DNA of 64,000 bases. It comes from Epiperipatus broadwayi. Its lineage: Eukaryota > Onychophora > Udeonychophora > Euonychophora > Peripatidae. The translations under genes and the position numbers were made by a program. Below the pieces are notes generated by a model that was not told the DNA's origin, made no database searches, and was given only the letters and a program-made list of their open reading frames with translations. Below are positions 11,131 to 25,540 of the stretch, piece after piece (positions within the stretch are counted from its first letter, which is position 1; the number at the start of each line of letters is the position of its first letter). The DNA is taken from contig JAQFVV010001027.1 in assembly GCA_028023455.1 (NCBI GenBank), positions 62,001 to 126,000 on the forward strand, in the 5' to 3' direction.

Positions 11131-11779
11131 AAGAACAAAGAAACCGCCTGATCAAAAAAAATAAAGAAAAACGCTGAGATTTTCATTTCGAATGTAATTT
11201 AAAGTATTAAAAAAATATAAAATGAGAAATTAAAATAATTTTTTTAAAAATATACTAAAAAAACAAAATTATTTTCAAAAAATATTGAAGATTTTAGTAA
11301 AAATATTGAAGATTTAGCAAAAAGAAATCTTTACTTTTCCAGAACGTAAAATTGAAAAAAAGCGTTTGCGTCAGCACTTTTTTGTTTAGACATTCGCTTT
11401 ATATTTGCTGAAATTGAATATATTTTATAATAAATAAATAGCAATTTATTTTTGAAAGAACTTTCGTTCTCTTTCATAACCTGAAAAATTAGTAATATAC
11501 TTTTTATAAACGTATCTGAGTTGAATTTAATATTATAGGCGAATATGTTTTAACAATAGGCTTTGTCTTCAGTTTGTGAGTTGGCCAATTAAAAGATTTG
11601 ATTTTTACCTCATACAACCAATAATATAATTAGCAGTTAAAGGGTTAACATTAAAATAATTATGAATAAAAAGACTTAAGAAATCAAGTGTGTTTAGAAA
11701 ATATTTAATAATAATAATTTGTTTGGTTTGAATTTTAAATAAAGATTAAATTAATTAATTCTAGTCCTTAAACAAAGTT

Positions 11780-13460
11780 TATAATTATAATATGAGTGGC
11801 GGTCCTTATTATATGCTAATGAATATTATGCAATATTTGAAAGTCTATGTCTATGCCCCCAACAAGAAAATAAAAGGCAGATAAAGGTATTCATTAGTAA
11901 AAGGAAATTGTTACTCTAATTTTATACAAAAGAATGTGAGATTTATTTTCACATTCGCAAATCCATTCATGAAGAGCAAGATACATATTTTAGGGCATAA
12001 CTTTAATCTTTATTGGAAAAATTATTTAATTAAATATGACTGAAAATTTGTTCTACTTTAATTGAAATCACTTCATCACGAATTATGAGCATCAGAGCGG
12101 GCTTTACTGGAACAGAGAGGTAACAGTGCTGATGAATTATGAGCTATAAAATGAAAGATAATAGCTAGTCGATGATCGAAGTCCTCTGGCGGCTTGCATC
12201 TGACAAGTCTTATGCCCTTTGACTAATATGAAAGAAGAGGAAATTCTTTCTTCCTTGACAATTTAAAATAACAGAAATAATATCACTGACCAGCCTGACA
12301 GAGCGGAAGATTGCCCTACATCAGCAATGTTCAAAGATGATGACTTGATAGTCATCGTTTGAAAAATAAAACCCAATTATAGAATGCTCTATGTGATGAC
12401 TTGATCAATTTAATCAAAGTCAAATGAGCTTTTAACGAAAACTATTTTAGTGTATTTGTAACTCATATTAATTATGCCCCAATCATCGTGCCCTTCCTGA
12501 ATCTTAATAGCGAGTAACAGAAATTTAAATTAGAATATATTTGATTCCTTTATCGGCCCTTTCGCAATAAAAAACATTTTAAAATTATATTTGAATAAAT
12601 AAATATTAGTGGAACGAGAAAATAGCGGTGGCATAGATTAGAAACGGAGCTAATAATTTATTATTAGCCAATTATAAAAATAACACACATTTAATAATTT
12701 CTTTCAACTCGATGATTGATAGAACTGTATAAATCTAGTTCTAATGGGCGAGAACTACTATTGGAATTAATATTATATTATTTGCGTGAGGCAAATAGAA
12801 CAAAGGAGCTCATTGAGTCGAAAGATTATTGGTATATAATTAAAATAACAACATTAATAAATTACACAAATATATATATATATATATAATATAATAAATG
12901 AACCGCCAAGTAAGAAAAGAGAAAGTTAGAGACTAGAAGTTGAGAGAATTACGATATAATAGCATAAATAAAAGTAAGTTTACACAGAGATTATGACATT
13001 TATAGAATGAAAAGAGCTCTTAAAGGGAGTGTAAAGTAAAGTTCAGAACTGGCCAGAAAGTTTAAGGTTCATTATGGAAATATATTACCCATTTCTTGCC
13101 AGGAATGGTTCTTAGTTTACACATCCGGGTGAGGAAAAAAATGTAGGCATGCATTTAGTCGATTACTGGAACAGCATTTTAGTGGCTTTTCATAATTTTA
13201 GCAGCATGATTGGTCCTGAAAGGATTCAGAAGCTCCATTGAAGATTTTCAGGGGACTTCAGGAACCACAGCCAGATTCCTGATGTTTTAGCCCTTCACCA
13301 TGATCGAAACACTATTTAAATTTATGATTTTTAAACGCATAGAGTTCACTGCACTTCTCTACAACAAAGATGGCTTTTTTTCTTCTCCAAACTTTTCAGA
13401 GCTATATATATCTGTCCTCTGATGCCTTCAGGCTAGCGCTTCTTTCATTATCAATGTTTT
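11780..13460. promoter_or_regulatory. higher-complexity noncoding block, enhancer candidate
   Basis: Compared with its surroundings, this block has more G+C and few homopolymers, but it has no open reading frame. It contains several sequences like developmental factor sites: octamer-like atgctaatgaatattatgcaa (11813-11833), TCF-like atcaaag (near 12412), a caudal-type cgcaataaa (near 12562), and a duplicated gaattatgagc (near 12079 and 12133). Such blocks are often conserved noncoding elements in animals. Function is inferred only. Confidence 0.3.
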
Positions 13461-13501
13461 TACTGGTTGTTTTTAGATAAGGCTTTCAAACTTAATAACT
13501 T

Positions 13502-13531
13502 GAATTCATTTTCTAATTAGAAAATGAATTC
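13502..13531. repeat. 30-bp perfect palindrome
   Basis: The sequence gaattcattttctaa (13502-13516) is followed directly by its exact reverse complement, giving 15-base arms with no spacer. The centre is CTAATTAG, a homeodomain-type core. It could be a dimer binding site or a replication-generated palindrome. Confidence 0.85.
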
Positions 13532-13899
13532 TTAAAATCAGAAAATGATTTTAATTAGGAAATCCTTATCTTTTTTTCTAATTAATAAAACTTTAACTGT
13601 TGTTTTTGGAAAGGGAAAATCTGAAAGCTTATCGAAAGAATGTAGCTTTTAATCAATAAAACTTTAGCAAATTATTTAAAAATAAAATCAAACATTCCCG
13701 ATGCAATGAAACTTTCGAACAATTATATATATTCAAAATTTACAAATATATACGCACAATCCACACAGTTATAATATATAAATTCATGAATAATTCTATC
13801 ATGAATTTATTAATAGAATTGATCAATTTAAATCTGAAACTAATTAATTTTAATACGCATTTATGAAATAAGTTATTCTTTATGGAAATTAGCGTGGAT

Positions 13900-14035
13900 T
13901 GAATGTATAAAGCCTCATTGCATCGGAAATTTAAGGTTAGTACTAGGGTTTGAAGTGGGCTTATGGCTAGATGTCATGAAGCTAGGATCGAACTCAGATC
14001 CGACTGCTTCAATATGCTTAATCTCATTTTAAATA
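13900..14035 (-). repeat. degenerate tRNA-derived SINE
   Basis: On the minus strand a tRNA-like segment runs ...TTAAGCAT...GCAGTCGG..., then a good internal B box (GAGTTCGATCC, about 13988-13998). A non-tRNA tail of about 90 bases follows. The A-box side is degraded. This is the layout of tRNA-derived SINEs, which RTE or other LINE machinery mobilises. No target duplication was found. Confidence 0.45.
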
Positions 14036-15344
14036 TGTGTGAGCTGCATGTAGTTTTAATTATATGGTTTATTTTAATTATGTTGTACATTGGAGAATTT
14101 TGAGCTTGCTCCCCCCAATGCTTAGCAGTTATTTCTCATGAGAGGATTGTATTTCAATATTTTGTGGTTATTTTCATGTTAACCTAGTGTAGTTTGGTCC
14201 TTAGAAAGGATCATTTTTTCATGGTATGTATTCCATTTTCATATGTTGAGACCTTGTCCACACATATATTTACCTAAGATAAAGAAGTTAGAATCTAACA
14301 TTGTATTTTTCCAATTGTGTAGTTAGCTCTGAGGAGTCTTTTTTTGCCTTATCCCTCATGATGATATTAATTATTTTCCACCATGTAAGGTGAAGATATT
14401 TGTGTTTTAAGATTGGTATGGCAATGATAAAATAGATTTTTGAAGTATATAGTTGCTTCAGGGACACTTTTCTATTTGTGGTATTTCATTCATGGAAGTA
14501 ATGTATGTATTGTGCTGTGCAGTTTACAAGTAAACCAACAAATATATTAGTAATTTTAATGCTTATTTTGTGTATAGGATGATAAGAGATACACATATGC
14601 AATATCATCTTTATCAACATCCAGAATTAGTTCATCAATGAATCGGTAAGACATTTTAAAGTTGAATATTTTGTTATGTGAACATGGGGAAAGTAAAGTA
14701 TGTTGTGTGCATGGCTTCTGATGAGTCTTCTCATATTTTTATTACTAAGCAAATAAAGCCAGACAATAATTGTTTTATTTGGGTTTTATATGATAATTAA
14801 CATTATCATAACACTTTGCTAGTAAAAATTCAGCCATCTGTCAGTTCAGATTAAATTTTTTTAATCTTTAGTTTGTCTTAAATGCTGTCAATAAAATATT
14901 ATATGTATCTTAAAGATAGTTTTGTTTTACTTAAAAGTTTTATTAAATAATTATTTAATAAAGTAGCTTAGCCTAAAATTATATTAAAAATGAACTAGTT
15001 AAATATTGAACTAGTCTTATTTTAAATCAGTGTGTCATCAATAGGTCACCCAAATTCTTGTATCAGTAATGGATAATTTTGCTAGTATGTAGGTGATCAT
15101 TTTATCATTTATTTTATGTCATCCTGTTAAAAGAAACAGCGCCTATGTTTAGCAGATGGCTTTCTTTAGAAAATTGTAAAGAAAATTTTGTAACTTGTAA
15201 AATTGATGTTATTGTTAATAAATTTGTTTATCATTATTAAAATTTAGTCTTTGTTTTCTATGTATGATTTCTTGTGTCCTGAATTTTTAATTATATTACA
15301 GAAATCTTGGTAAATCATATAACCAATTTTCATACAGATCCAAA
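14036..15344. other. A+T-rich noncoding stretch
   Basis: I see no gene, RNA or bounded repeat here. Confidence 0.55.
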
Positions 15345-18300
15345 ATCCCACATTACCCCTGCACACTTTCTTATTTTATCCATCCATCTCACATGTGGTC
15401 TCTTTCTGGATCTTTTACAATCTCTTGGAATCTAGTTTAAGATTTCAATTGTCGATCTGTTATCATCTCTTCTAGCAATATATCCAGCTCAACTTCACTT
15501 CAGTCTTTTAATTTCTTCAATGATGTCAGTAATACCTGTTTGTTCTCTTACCCATATATTGCATTTTTGATCTCTTTTTGTTACTCCCAACATGCATCTC
15601 TCCATACTTCTTTGAGTGGTCTGAAGTCTCTGTATTGCTCTTCTATTAAGTGTCCAAGTCTCAGATCCATAAGTAAGAACTGGTAAAACACATTTATTAA
15701 AAACCTTCCTTTTCAAGCACATAGGCAGATTTCCTTTTAGTATCAAGTTATTTCTACCAAAAGTGCTCCAAACAAGTTTAATTCTATGATTAATTTCATC
15801 CACTATGTTTCCATCTGTATTAATAATCTGACCAAGATATTTGTAACTGTTAACCTCTTCTAACTCAACATAATCAATCTTTATTTTCATATTTTGAGAA
15901 AATCCATTAAACATTACTTTAAACTTTTTAACATTTATCTTTAGTCTTACTTTCATCTGACAACTCCTGCAACATTTCCTGCAGCTCTAAAGCATTATTT
16001 GCAAAACATCTACATCATCTGAAAAATCTAAATGACTTAAATAATCTCCATTTACTTTCATTCCTTTATCTTCCCATTTTAATCCACAAAATAGTTCTTG
16101 CAGCACTGCTGTAAAAAGTTTTGTAGATATGGAGTCACCCTGTCTTACACCCTTTTCAGTGTTGACTTTCCCAGTATCATTATGTAATCTAATTGTTGCT
16201 GTTGCATTTTTATAAATATTCTTTAAAAGAAGACAATATCTTGGATCTACACCTTGATGATCCAATGCTTTAATCACTGAATAAATGTTTATAGAATCAA
16301 ATGCCTTTTCATAATCTACAAATCCAAAGCATAATGGCAACTCATATTTATTTGTTTTTTCTATAACTTTTCTCAATACCTGAATATGATCTACTGTACT
16401 AAAACCACTTTTAAATCCAGCTTGTTCTTTTGGTTGGTGGAAATCTAATGTTCTCTGTAGATGAGTTGTAATTATCTTTGTAAAAATTTTGTATCAAACT
16501 GATAAAAGGCTGATAGGTCTGTAATTTCTAATATCTTCTTTATCACCTTTTTTAAATATTAATATTAATACTGCATTCTTCCAATCATCTGCTACATTTT
16601 TATTATTTAGACATTTGACATATAACTTTGGTAAAAAAAATTCCATTTCTTTACCGGCTTCTTTTAATATATCAATTATAATCCCATCATTACCTGGAGC
16701 TTTTCCTTTCTTCATACATTTAATTGCATGTCTCACTTCATTTAAAATTCTGGGCAATTTGAAAGATGTAATAGATATAGAAGGTATTTGTTCTTTATTA
16801 CCATATAATTCTTGATAAAAGTTCTTTTACCCATTTCATGATGTCATCTCTCTTTTTAGTAATAATTCCATCTTTTTTCTTATTGTAGATATAAATTTTT
16901 TACCAATATCAAAATGCTGTTTTACATTCTTGAGACTTTTATTCTCTTCTATAGCTTTCCTTGCTAGTTCATAGTTATACTTTCTTATATCATTTTCAAC
17001 TCTTTTTCACCCCATTTTACAAAATTCGAGATATTCAATCCTTTTCAATGCATCATGTTTGTAAATCTTCATATTCCTTTTTTTCTTTATAAATTCTCTA
17101 GTCTCAGTAGAAATTTTATTGGTCAGTTGCTGCTTTTTTCTACCAGCTATTTTTGTTGCAGTTTTTAAAAGTGAATCAGTTATTTTCATATTAATTTCAT
17201 TCAAATCTGAATCATGTTCAAAATCTACTAATACTTAAAACTGATTTGTAAGTTCTAATTTAAATTCATTAGAATGTTTCTGAAGATTAGGAATAGCAAC
17301 TATAAATATTGCTTTTCTTAATAATTTTTGTCTCTCTAGTTTTGCATTCACACATATTTTACATCTAACTAATCAATGATCATTTCCTATGTTAAATTTA
17401 TTAAGAACATTACAATCTTGAAATATGTATTTTCTGTTAGTCAAAGTATAATCCAGTCAAAGTATAATCCAATTCTGTTGTACCTCCATTTGGATGCTTC
17501 CATGTCCATTTCCTTTTTTTTTTTTCAAAAAAGAAATTCATAATATAAAGTTTTTCTTTTTCTGCAAATGCCACAAGTCTATGTCTTCTTTCATTTCTAT
17601 TACCATAATCAAAATTACCTACAGCACTTTCATCTTTCTATGGTTTACCAATTCTCACATTAAAATCTCCCATTTAAAATGTTATTTACTCTGATCAAAA
17701 GCCTTTTGTACATCCATATAAAAATCTTCTACTACTTCATCACTATAAGAACTTGTTGGGGCATAAACCTGAATTATCTGCATTTGGTATCTGTTATTAA
17801 GTTATATAACTAATCTTGCTACTCTATCCAATGCACCATCAATCTTTACAATGTTGTTCTTCCACTTTTTATTTATAATGAATCCTACTCAACTTGTACT
17901 ATTTGTGCTTTATAATAGAATAAATTCACTTTTTACATCAATGGTCTCTTCATCTCTTCTTCTAACTTCATAAAATCCAATAATGCCCCATTTAATATAA
18001 GACAGTTCTTCTAATTCTTGCAATCTTCTTTCACTTGAAAGTGGTCTGCAGTTGTAAGTACCTAAATAAAAAGTCATCATCAAATGGCAGCCTGGGTCTG
18101 CAATCAGTGTATTCTTAGCACTCTCTGCCTTCTGCCACCAACTGCTGCCTTGGTTGGTGACTTTATAGTCTCTTTGGAATAAGAGCCATGATTTATTTTT
18201 GTCTGTCATAATTGTATATATCTATTGGAAAAAATATTTATCATTTACACAAACATTCATTCTGCCTTATCAGGCAACTGAGAAGAAAGACCATGGTGTT

Positions 18301-18491
18301 TCTTGGTTTTAAACTCAGAGGTAAAAAGCCAATAAACTCACCATGATGGCTAATGCATGTTGGTGAGCAGCCCATCCATGTTCATATACAATATGAATAA
18401 TCACATAGTAATAATAGCTGCAATTACAATAAATGTATGGAGTAGACATTAGGAATTTGCCCTGCTCAGTTCCTTTAAGGACTCCAAGAGT
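15345..18491 (-). pseudogene. RTE-type LINE, decayed copy 1
   Basis: The minus strand matches the copy at 33737-37037 almost throughout, but with stops and frameshifts. Recognisable blocks are the N-terminal endonuclease start (18209-17910, TYNCRPLSSERR), the RT region GNDGIIIDILKEAG and RNYRPISLLSV (16757-16494), the FVDYEKAFDSI and GVRQGDSIS blocks (16376-15987), and the C-terminal YLGQIINTDG and SETWTLNRRAI blocks (15956-15495). The catalytic FADD has become FSDD. The 3' terminal part (the last coding stretch and the ATG-rich tail present in copy 2) is missing beyond about 15345. Losing the 3' end is unusual for a LINE, where 5' truncation is the rule. The copy is inactive. Confidence 0.9.
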
Positions 18492-21400
18492 AAATCAATG
18501 CATATCTCTGTAGTAAAGTTTATTCTAACTTATAACCTGATGAGCTTAACCATATCATCATTGTCATTGTGATGGTTGTCAAGAGTCTCTGAAAGTTTCC
18601 TATTTAGTTAGAACTGACTGCCTTTTCATTATCCTTTTTATTTTATTAGTTAATATATATAAACTAGATTATGAATGTAAACCATATTGAAAGCCTAGTT
18701 GAGCAAATAATAAAAATCTTAGACTTAAACTTATCACCGAATTTGAGTTTCAGTTTTCTTATTATATATATATGCTTTTATCCTAGACAGCGATCTCAAT
18801 TTGTTTTTGAAAATGCCTCAAATATTAAAAATTTCACATAAAAAATAAGCAGTTATAATGAGTTTTTAAAGGGGAAAAATATGTTATCTTAAATTCAAAA
18901 TATTAAAAAAAAAACAATAGCTACAACTGGTATATGATATCACTATAAATTTTTGTATATACCTTAATTTTATAAAAAAATTTAATTGAACATGTGTCCA
19001 TCTCAGTATTCTTCTGGGTATGATTGTATTTTTCAAAAATCAAATTACTTTGAATTAAATTTGCATGGTGTATATTATATCACACTTTTTTTAGAATAGT
19101 ATCTCCTACTACTACACATAGTCTAAAATAAGTACAGGAATTTCTGTCTGTATTTTGTAGTCTATCGTTATTTTTTTTCTAATTACTGTAAATAATGATA
19201 ATAATAACAATAAAACAGATTTATTTCATTATAATAACTGATCATAAAGAAGCATTCAACTGATTTTAGTTAGAAACTATTATAAACAAAAATAATATTA
19301 TTTCTCCATTTTTTGAAATTTTATGGTTATGTTTTTTAATACTTTTTTTATACAAATATTATACTACTCATTGTAAATAAGTATATGATTTAAAAAATCA
19401 AAGTTGCAGTGATAATTATATAAAAGAAATTATTTTCTTAATTAAGAGTGGTATTACACTCTTTGTAGCATTTATATTATAAAACCACATTGTAGCTGTA
19501 GAATCAAAAAAATTAAAACTTGAAATTGGAAAAAAAAAGTTAAACAATGAATAAACATTTTACAAATATATTATTAATAATAAAAAGAAGTAATAACCTG
19601 TGGGTAAATATAGCGTATAAAACATTTCAGTAGCTATCATTTTTTATAAAGAAAAAAAGATAATTTATTTATTAATTGACAGTTTGCACTTTGCTTCTTA
19701 CAAAGCCAGAAAATATTCTCTGAATCCAGATTTGTTAAATTAGTATAAAGAAAAAAATAATAATAACTTAACATAATATACATTTTAAAATTTATTTTTG
19801 GTGTATCAACGTTTTTTATTTTTTTAATATCTAGTCAATAAAACTGTTTTTTTTTTTTTTTTACTGTGCTATTTATTTCATGTAAATGCAATCGAAATTA
19901 TATAAAAATTGGATAAACAAGTATAATGCAAAGTTAATTGTTAATAGTTTTAATAATGTAAATGATTAAATCTTTTTTGTTTATTTATTTTTTTACTGTA
20001 TTTTTTTATATTTACAATAAAAATTGCCATTGTTATGAATATATCAGAAACAAATTGCAAGATTATTGATTTATACCTGAATAAATAAATGATATTTTTA
20101 ACTTATGTTAGCTAATCTTTGATGATATAATGTTGATTATGAACTGCATAATGTATAAAGTCTTTTCTTTAAAAAAAAAAAACAATTATGAGAATTATAT
20201 TTTACAATTATCTTTAAAGAAAATAATGTTCGTAAGAATTTTAAACCAAATTTAATTGAATGAATATATTTTACCTAATATATATATTTTAAAATTTATT
20301 ATTAATGCATTTAGTTACTGTATATGACCAAAGTATACATATGGTTATGTATTGAATGAAACAGGCTTTTTTTTTCTTTTGTAATTGTTAAAGATGGAAA
20401 TCTTTTTTACTTTTAATATGTCATAGATGAAAGTGCTGATTTTATGCCAGGATACTGGATGAAAATTATGTAAATACATTAATTGTATTTTAATTCTATA
20501 ATCAAAACAATATTGTATACTGTATAATGAATACACTTTATATTGTACATTTTTAGTGTGAAAATTACCATATTATTCATGGGTGATATGTTACCAATCT
20601 TACAAAATACTGCCAATATAAAAACACTTATAGACATCTTTTAAAAAAACATGTAGTGAATAACCAATTGTAAATCAAAATATTGATATATTGATGTACA
20701 TTGCTATGGTGAATTCTCATATAAAGGTCCATCATATTTCAGGTTAAAGGTGTATGAATATACATATATAGTAATATTAGAACCAACAGTGATTAATGAT
20801 GATGACCCTGATCCACTGGTGATCAAATAAGTTCGTGTTTAACCTTTTAAACACTTATATGGTCATTTTATGAGATTCTTTATGATAAACAAATAACTAT
20901 TTTAAGGAAATATTATACAAATGTCTATTTATAAACTAATTACAGTAATATCTCAGGGTTCTATTATGACTTAAAGTGTAACTGGATTTACAAGAATAAG
21001 TAAATTCTATAACATTTACATATTTAGGCTATCAAGATTGTTTAAGCTTTCATATTACATAAATTCAATTTAACATTATCTCAGGATTTTAATATTTAAT
21101 TAAAGTAAATAGTAATATTAAAATTTTAAATCTTTAAAATTATAAATTATTATTACAGATATCAGTAAATAGCAAAGAGCATTTTAGTGTATCTAATTCA
21201 CATCTTAATCAATTAAATACTAAGATAAAGATGGTATAGGTGTATAAAAATAATGAACATTTTTGGATCGAGCAGTATACCTTTAAATAATATACAATAA
21301 TTATAAAATCACGTGGCCATATTTACTTGTAAAATTAGTAGATGACGAGCATTAACTAATTAAAGAGTAAAACTTGATAATTAACAAAATATGATTAATT

Positions 21401-23562
21401 TATTAACAATAAATAATAAAAAAATTAAATAAAATAACAATAATAATAAGCTCTCTGCAATGGTTATAAATATTCTTGTGATATTTTTAATTAGGGAAAA
21501 AATTCCTAAATGTGTGATATATCTTAATGTGATGTAAAACAAAACACTTTATTGGAGAAAGTTACTAAGATCTAGACAAAACAGTTAATTATAAAGAATA
21601 AACAAATTAAAAGAATGTTTTATTGCATCTTTAATTAAATAATAAAATTTGTTTTCTTTAGGTATCTGATTTATAAACTTAATTATTTTATAAAAGAGCA
21701 AAACATGAACCCAACTTACAATATTCTTCTTAACATATAGCTTTAATTAACCTGATTTTAATAGGTGCTGGTGGCAGTCTATAAGAGGTTTATGAAGCTC
21801 ACATTATGAATAAAATGATAATACAATGTTATTAAGTGTTTAACTCAGCTCAACAATAAAGATTAGTGCCACAAGTACCATTGAATATACAATACAACCT
21901 TTATAAAATACTGAAAGTACCTATGGGGAAGGGTAATACTTATAAAATATCTCAACTATATACCTTAGATGCCTTTAATTATAGAAACAGGATTAAATTA
22001 ATAAACAATAAAAATGTGTAAAAATGTCAGGTATTATGACTTAATTATTAATTCAATGCAGAACACAATTTGTTTTTAAAAAAAGACTAACAGTTCTACA
22101 AATTAATTACAGTTTAGCACTGATTTCAATTTTACCTAGTGCTATGAATATGACCTAACTAGTCAAAAGCTGTAATTAATTTGGAGAATTGTTAATCTTT
22201 TCTTTGTATAAAACTACACTCTGTATTAAATTACAAAAAAGAAGTAATGTTTAAAGAGTTAATTAACTTTAAATATTAACAATCTATCTTCATAATCTAC
22301 AGAATCAACAGCACACACTTATACTAAATGTTAATCATAAATTTAATATACTACCTATATATTTATTTATTATATCTTTTTTCTAGTGAAAACATTTACT
22401 GAACAAGATAATTCTAGATATTATACAGTTAAACAAATGTGAGAAATATAAAAACCCTTATAATTTAAAATTAATTCAAAATCTTTTTAAAAAGTTAAAA
22501 ATATTGATTCTGGCACATTCTTTCAAAATATTTGAAAGTGATTAAATTCTTTGCAGAGTTTTAGATTATAAGATCCTAATGGATGGGAGAAAAAAATAAT
22601 TCTTATAGTAGAATAATTAGTAACGAAGTTTGAGTTTTTGTAAGTACAATTCAATTATGGATGAATTTAAAATATTCTAAAAATAACAATAAGTTAATTT
22701 TCCAGGTGTGGTATGTAATAAATAATCATTTGAATCCAATAATAGTGAGTTAAAAATCCAGAGAATTATAATAAGTTGTTTTATTTTTAGGTGTAGAATG
22801 TAGTTATTAATTTCTTAAGGAATATCATTCAAAAATTATAGCTTTTCCTGAAATATTAATAAAATTAAATTCATTAGTTAAAAATTCTTTTTAACAATAA
22901 TTATCCAATATAAAAGTGCTTGTCTGGAAGAAGATAAAATTCATTAGATAAAATTCTTTATTTTAACAATAATTATCCAATACACTGGTGTTTCTCCAGG
23001 AAACTTTATCAAGCAAAATTTTGGAGACTACATAAGTGAATAGCATGGTTTAATAAAAGTAGCTTTCCCATATAATTTTAATTTTTTATATTTAAATCCA
23101 AGTCTTAAAGTTCCATTCATTCTAAAGTGCATTATAAGATAAAGAACATGATTAGTTATTTAGTTCTCCATTAAGGGAAGTTTTGAGGTACACTTGCCAT
23201 TAATGCAAATGTTTATTTGGTTCTATATTTCATTATTATGCTCCTACAAGATGCCTATATGGCTAATTTTAAATGTATGTCTAATACAGTTCACTTACAG
23301 CCAGTTAATGAAGAGGACTAAACAATTCTTAATGTGGGGTATTTATAGATTTGTGTCACATGATTAATGAGATTATCATCTTCATTCAAAATTATTTTAC
23401 AAGAAAATTTGCATGGGTATCATGTGTAGCAGGTAATTTTTGGAAATGTCAAAAATTTATAAAGCCTATTTGTAATGAAAGTATTTTAAAATTCCAAAAT
23501 AATATTTTAAAGTATTTTAAATATCATATTAATTAATAAAAATAAAATACATATCATTTTAT
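18492..23562. other. A+T-rich noncoding stretch
   Basis: About 5 kb of extremely A+T-rich DNA with homopolymer runs (for example 19846-19862). I find no coding region, RNA gene or bounded repeat. Confidence 0.6.
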
Positions 23563-23625
23563 GGTAGTTGTCGGTTACATGTACTGCGGTGACTAGGTGA
23601 CGCTGCAGTACTATCAAGAACTACC
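23563..23625. ncRNA. miRNA-precursor-like hairpin
   Basis: A GC-richer 63-nt sequence in A+T-rich DNA folds on itself. The arms start ggtagttgtcggtt and end atcaagaactacc, with a second paired block around gtactgc and gcagtac. An asymmetric bulge separates the blocks and a small loop lies near gactagg. Size and shape fit a pre-miRNA, but I do not recognise the mature sequence of any known family. It could instead be a tiny MITE. Confidence 0.35.
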
Positions 23626-23629
23626 AAGA

Positions 23630-25540
23630 AGCCTGCAAATGATAAATTTCTATCCAAAGATCATTGAATAGTATAATAACCCATATATATCACTTAATCC
23701 TATGTTTCAAAATAAAATATGAACAAAAATGTACACATTTTCCTTTTTTTTTCCTTTTTTTAAATGAAAAGTATATACACGTAGATATCATACCACAATT
23801 GAAGTCTCATTCTTCCTTTTTGTCCACTGGTCCATACTAGCTTTTGGTTCCTTGTTTCTGATTCCATTGTGTAGAGAAAACAATCATGAATGATAATGAT
23901 CGAGGATTTGAATCCAATTACTTCTACTTTTAAACTCTGATATTTTTTTTCAAATATATAAATATATCCAATCTTTTAAAACAACAGATACTTAATTGAT
24001 GCAAAACTACACATCACTGGATTTGTCATCTTTTTCATTGGTAATAATATATAAAGAGAATTCTTTCATTGATAAAATTCAATTATATCCAATTGAATAA
24101 TAAATGCTAACATTTTTTTCTTCAAGTTAAGAAAGTGAAATTTTGAAAGCTTAATATCACATATAAGTTGAGTTAATCGATCTTGTGAAATTCATTGATC
24201 AGAAATATGATATCCACATCATGGGGTTTGCATCACAAATAAATAGATTAAATCCTAGATTTTAACAAAATAATATTTTTATAGCTTATTTGCAATGCAA
24301 CACATTTTGATGGGTTTTTTTTATTACATTTTTTCATTTCCCCTTGAATTTCATCAATGAAATGCCCCAATTGAATGGGCAGACAGTTAGATTTTTATCT
24401 CTCCATGGTCTTAGAAATTAACCACTTTTAAAATAAAATAATTGGTAATTTAAAAAAAATGAACGGGAAGCTCCATTTTAAGCAACGATCAAGTTTATAA
24501 GACTTAAGTTACAGCATTTCTGTTCTATTTATAACATACCTTTGCTAATGTTAATGTTACCAAGACAACTGTTCAATATCACTCAAAGATAATTCATTGA
24601 TATAAGAAAATTGTTTAATAAAATTTGCTTTCAGTTAATAAGTGAAATGAAGATTTCAAATAATTGGATACCGTAAAAATAAAATTCTGTTTTACAATTT
24701 CAATATTATTTTTTATTTTTATCCAAAAATAAAGAATTCATATCATATTTTCAATACCTTTTAATGAGTATATTTTTCCATGAATTTTTAATAAGACATT
24801 CCCATAAACTAATTAATAAACATGAAACATAAAACATTTAATTTTGTAATAAGTAAGATGTTGGTGAATGTAATAACAAAATGGATATTTAATAATTAGT
24901 AATAATGATTTTATTCGAGTGATCCTTTTATGATTCACTTAATTATTTTCTCATATTTATTTCTCTATTTACTTATTTATATTTTCCCTAAAATTAATCA
25001 CAACCAATTTTTGATTTGATTCTAATAATGATATTATTTTAAAATATTAAGTTGCCATGGTTATCTAGTTAACATTTAAATGTCAAGACTTTTATTATCC
25101 ATAGATCAAGTGAAATGAAATTAAACAAAATCAACAAACTTCTTTATTTATTTTTTATATACTGTGACATACAGCACTAGTCTGGACACTTATAATATAT
25201 ATTTTGTATTGATTATTGTCAAGTTGTAATTATTTATTAAGTGCACAAATAAAGATATTGCTTGACTATTATAAATTTCAAGGTGCATTTGATACAGGTC
25301 TTAAAAGTATTTATTGATTATTGGAAATTTTCTGACAAAAAGTGACTTGGACAGTACTTGAATTATATATAGTATATAATAATAATGTAAATAATATCTA
25401 TGAAAATTTAAAACAAAAAATATATTGTAAGAAAAATTTGAAGCTGTTATGAAATTGCCAAAAGTCATGGCATAAAGAGTTCTAATCTCACTATCATATT
25501 TATTAGACATCTGGAAAGAGTAATTGATATGATCAAAGAA
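23630..25540. other. A+T-rich noncoding stretch
   Basis: Nothing is recognisable beyond low-complexity A+T-rich sequence. Confidence 0.55.

Noticed and set aside
11455-11478. Heat-shock-element-like gaaagaactttcgttctctttc
   Set aside because: Only two properly phased pentamers are present and no nearby start site was seen.
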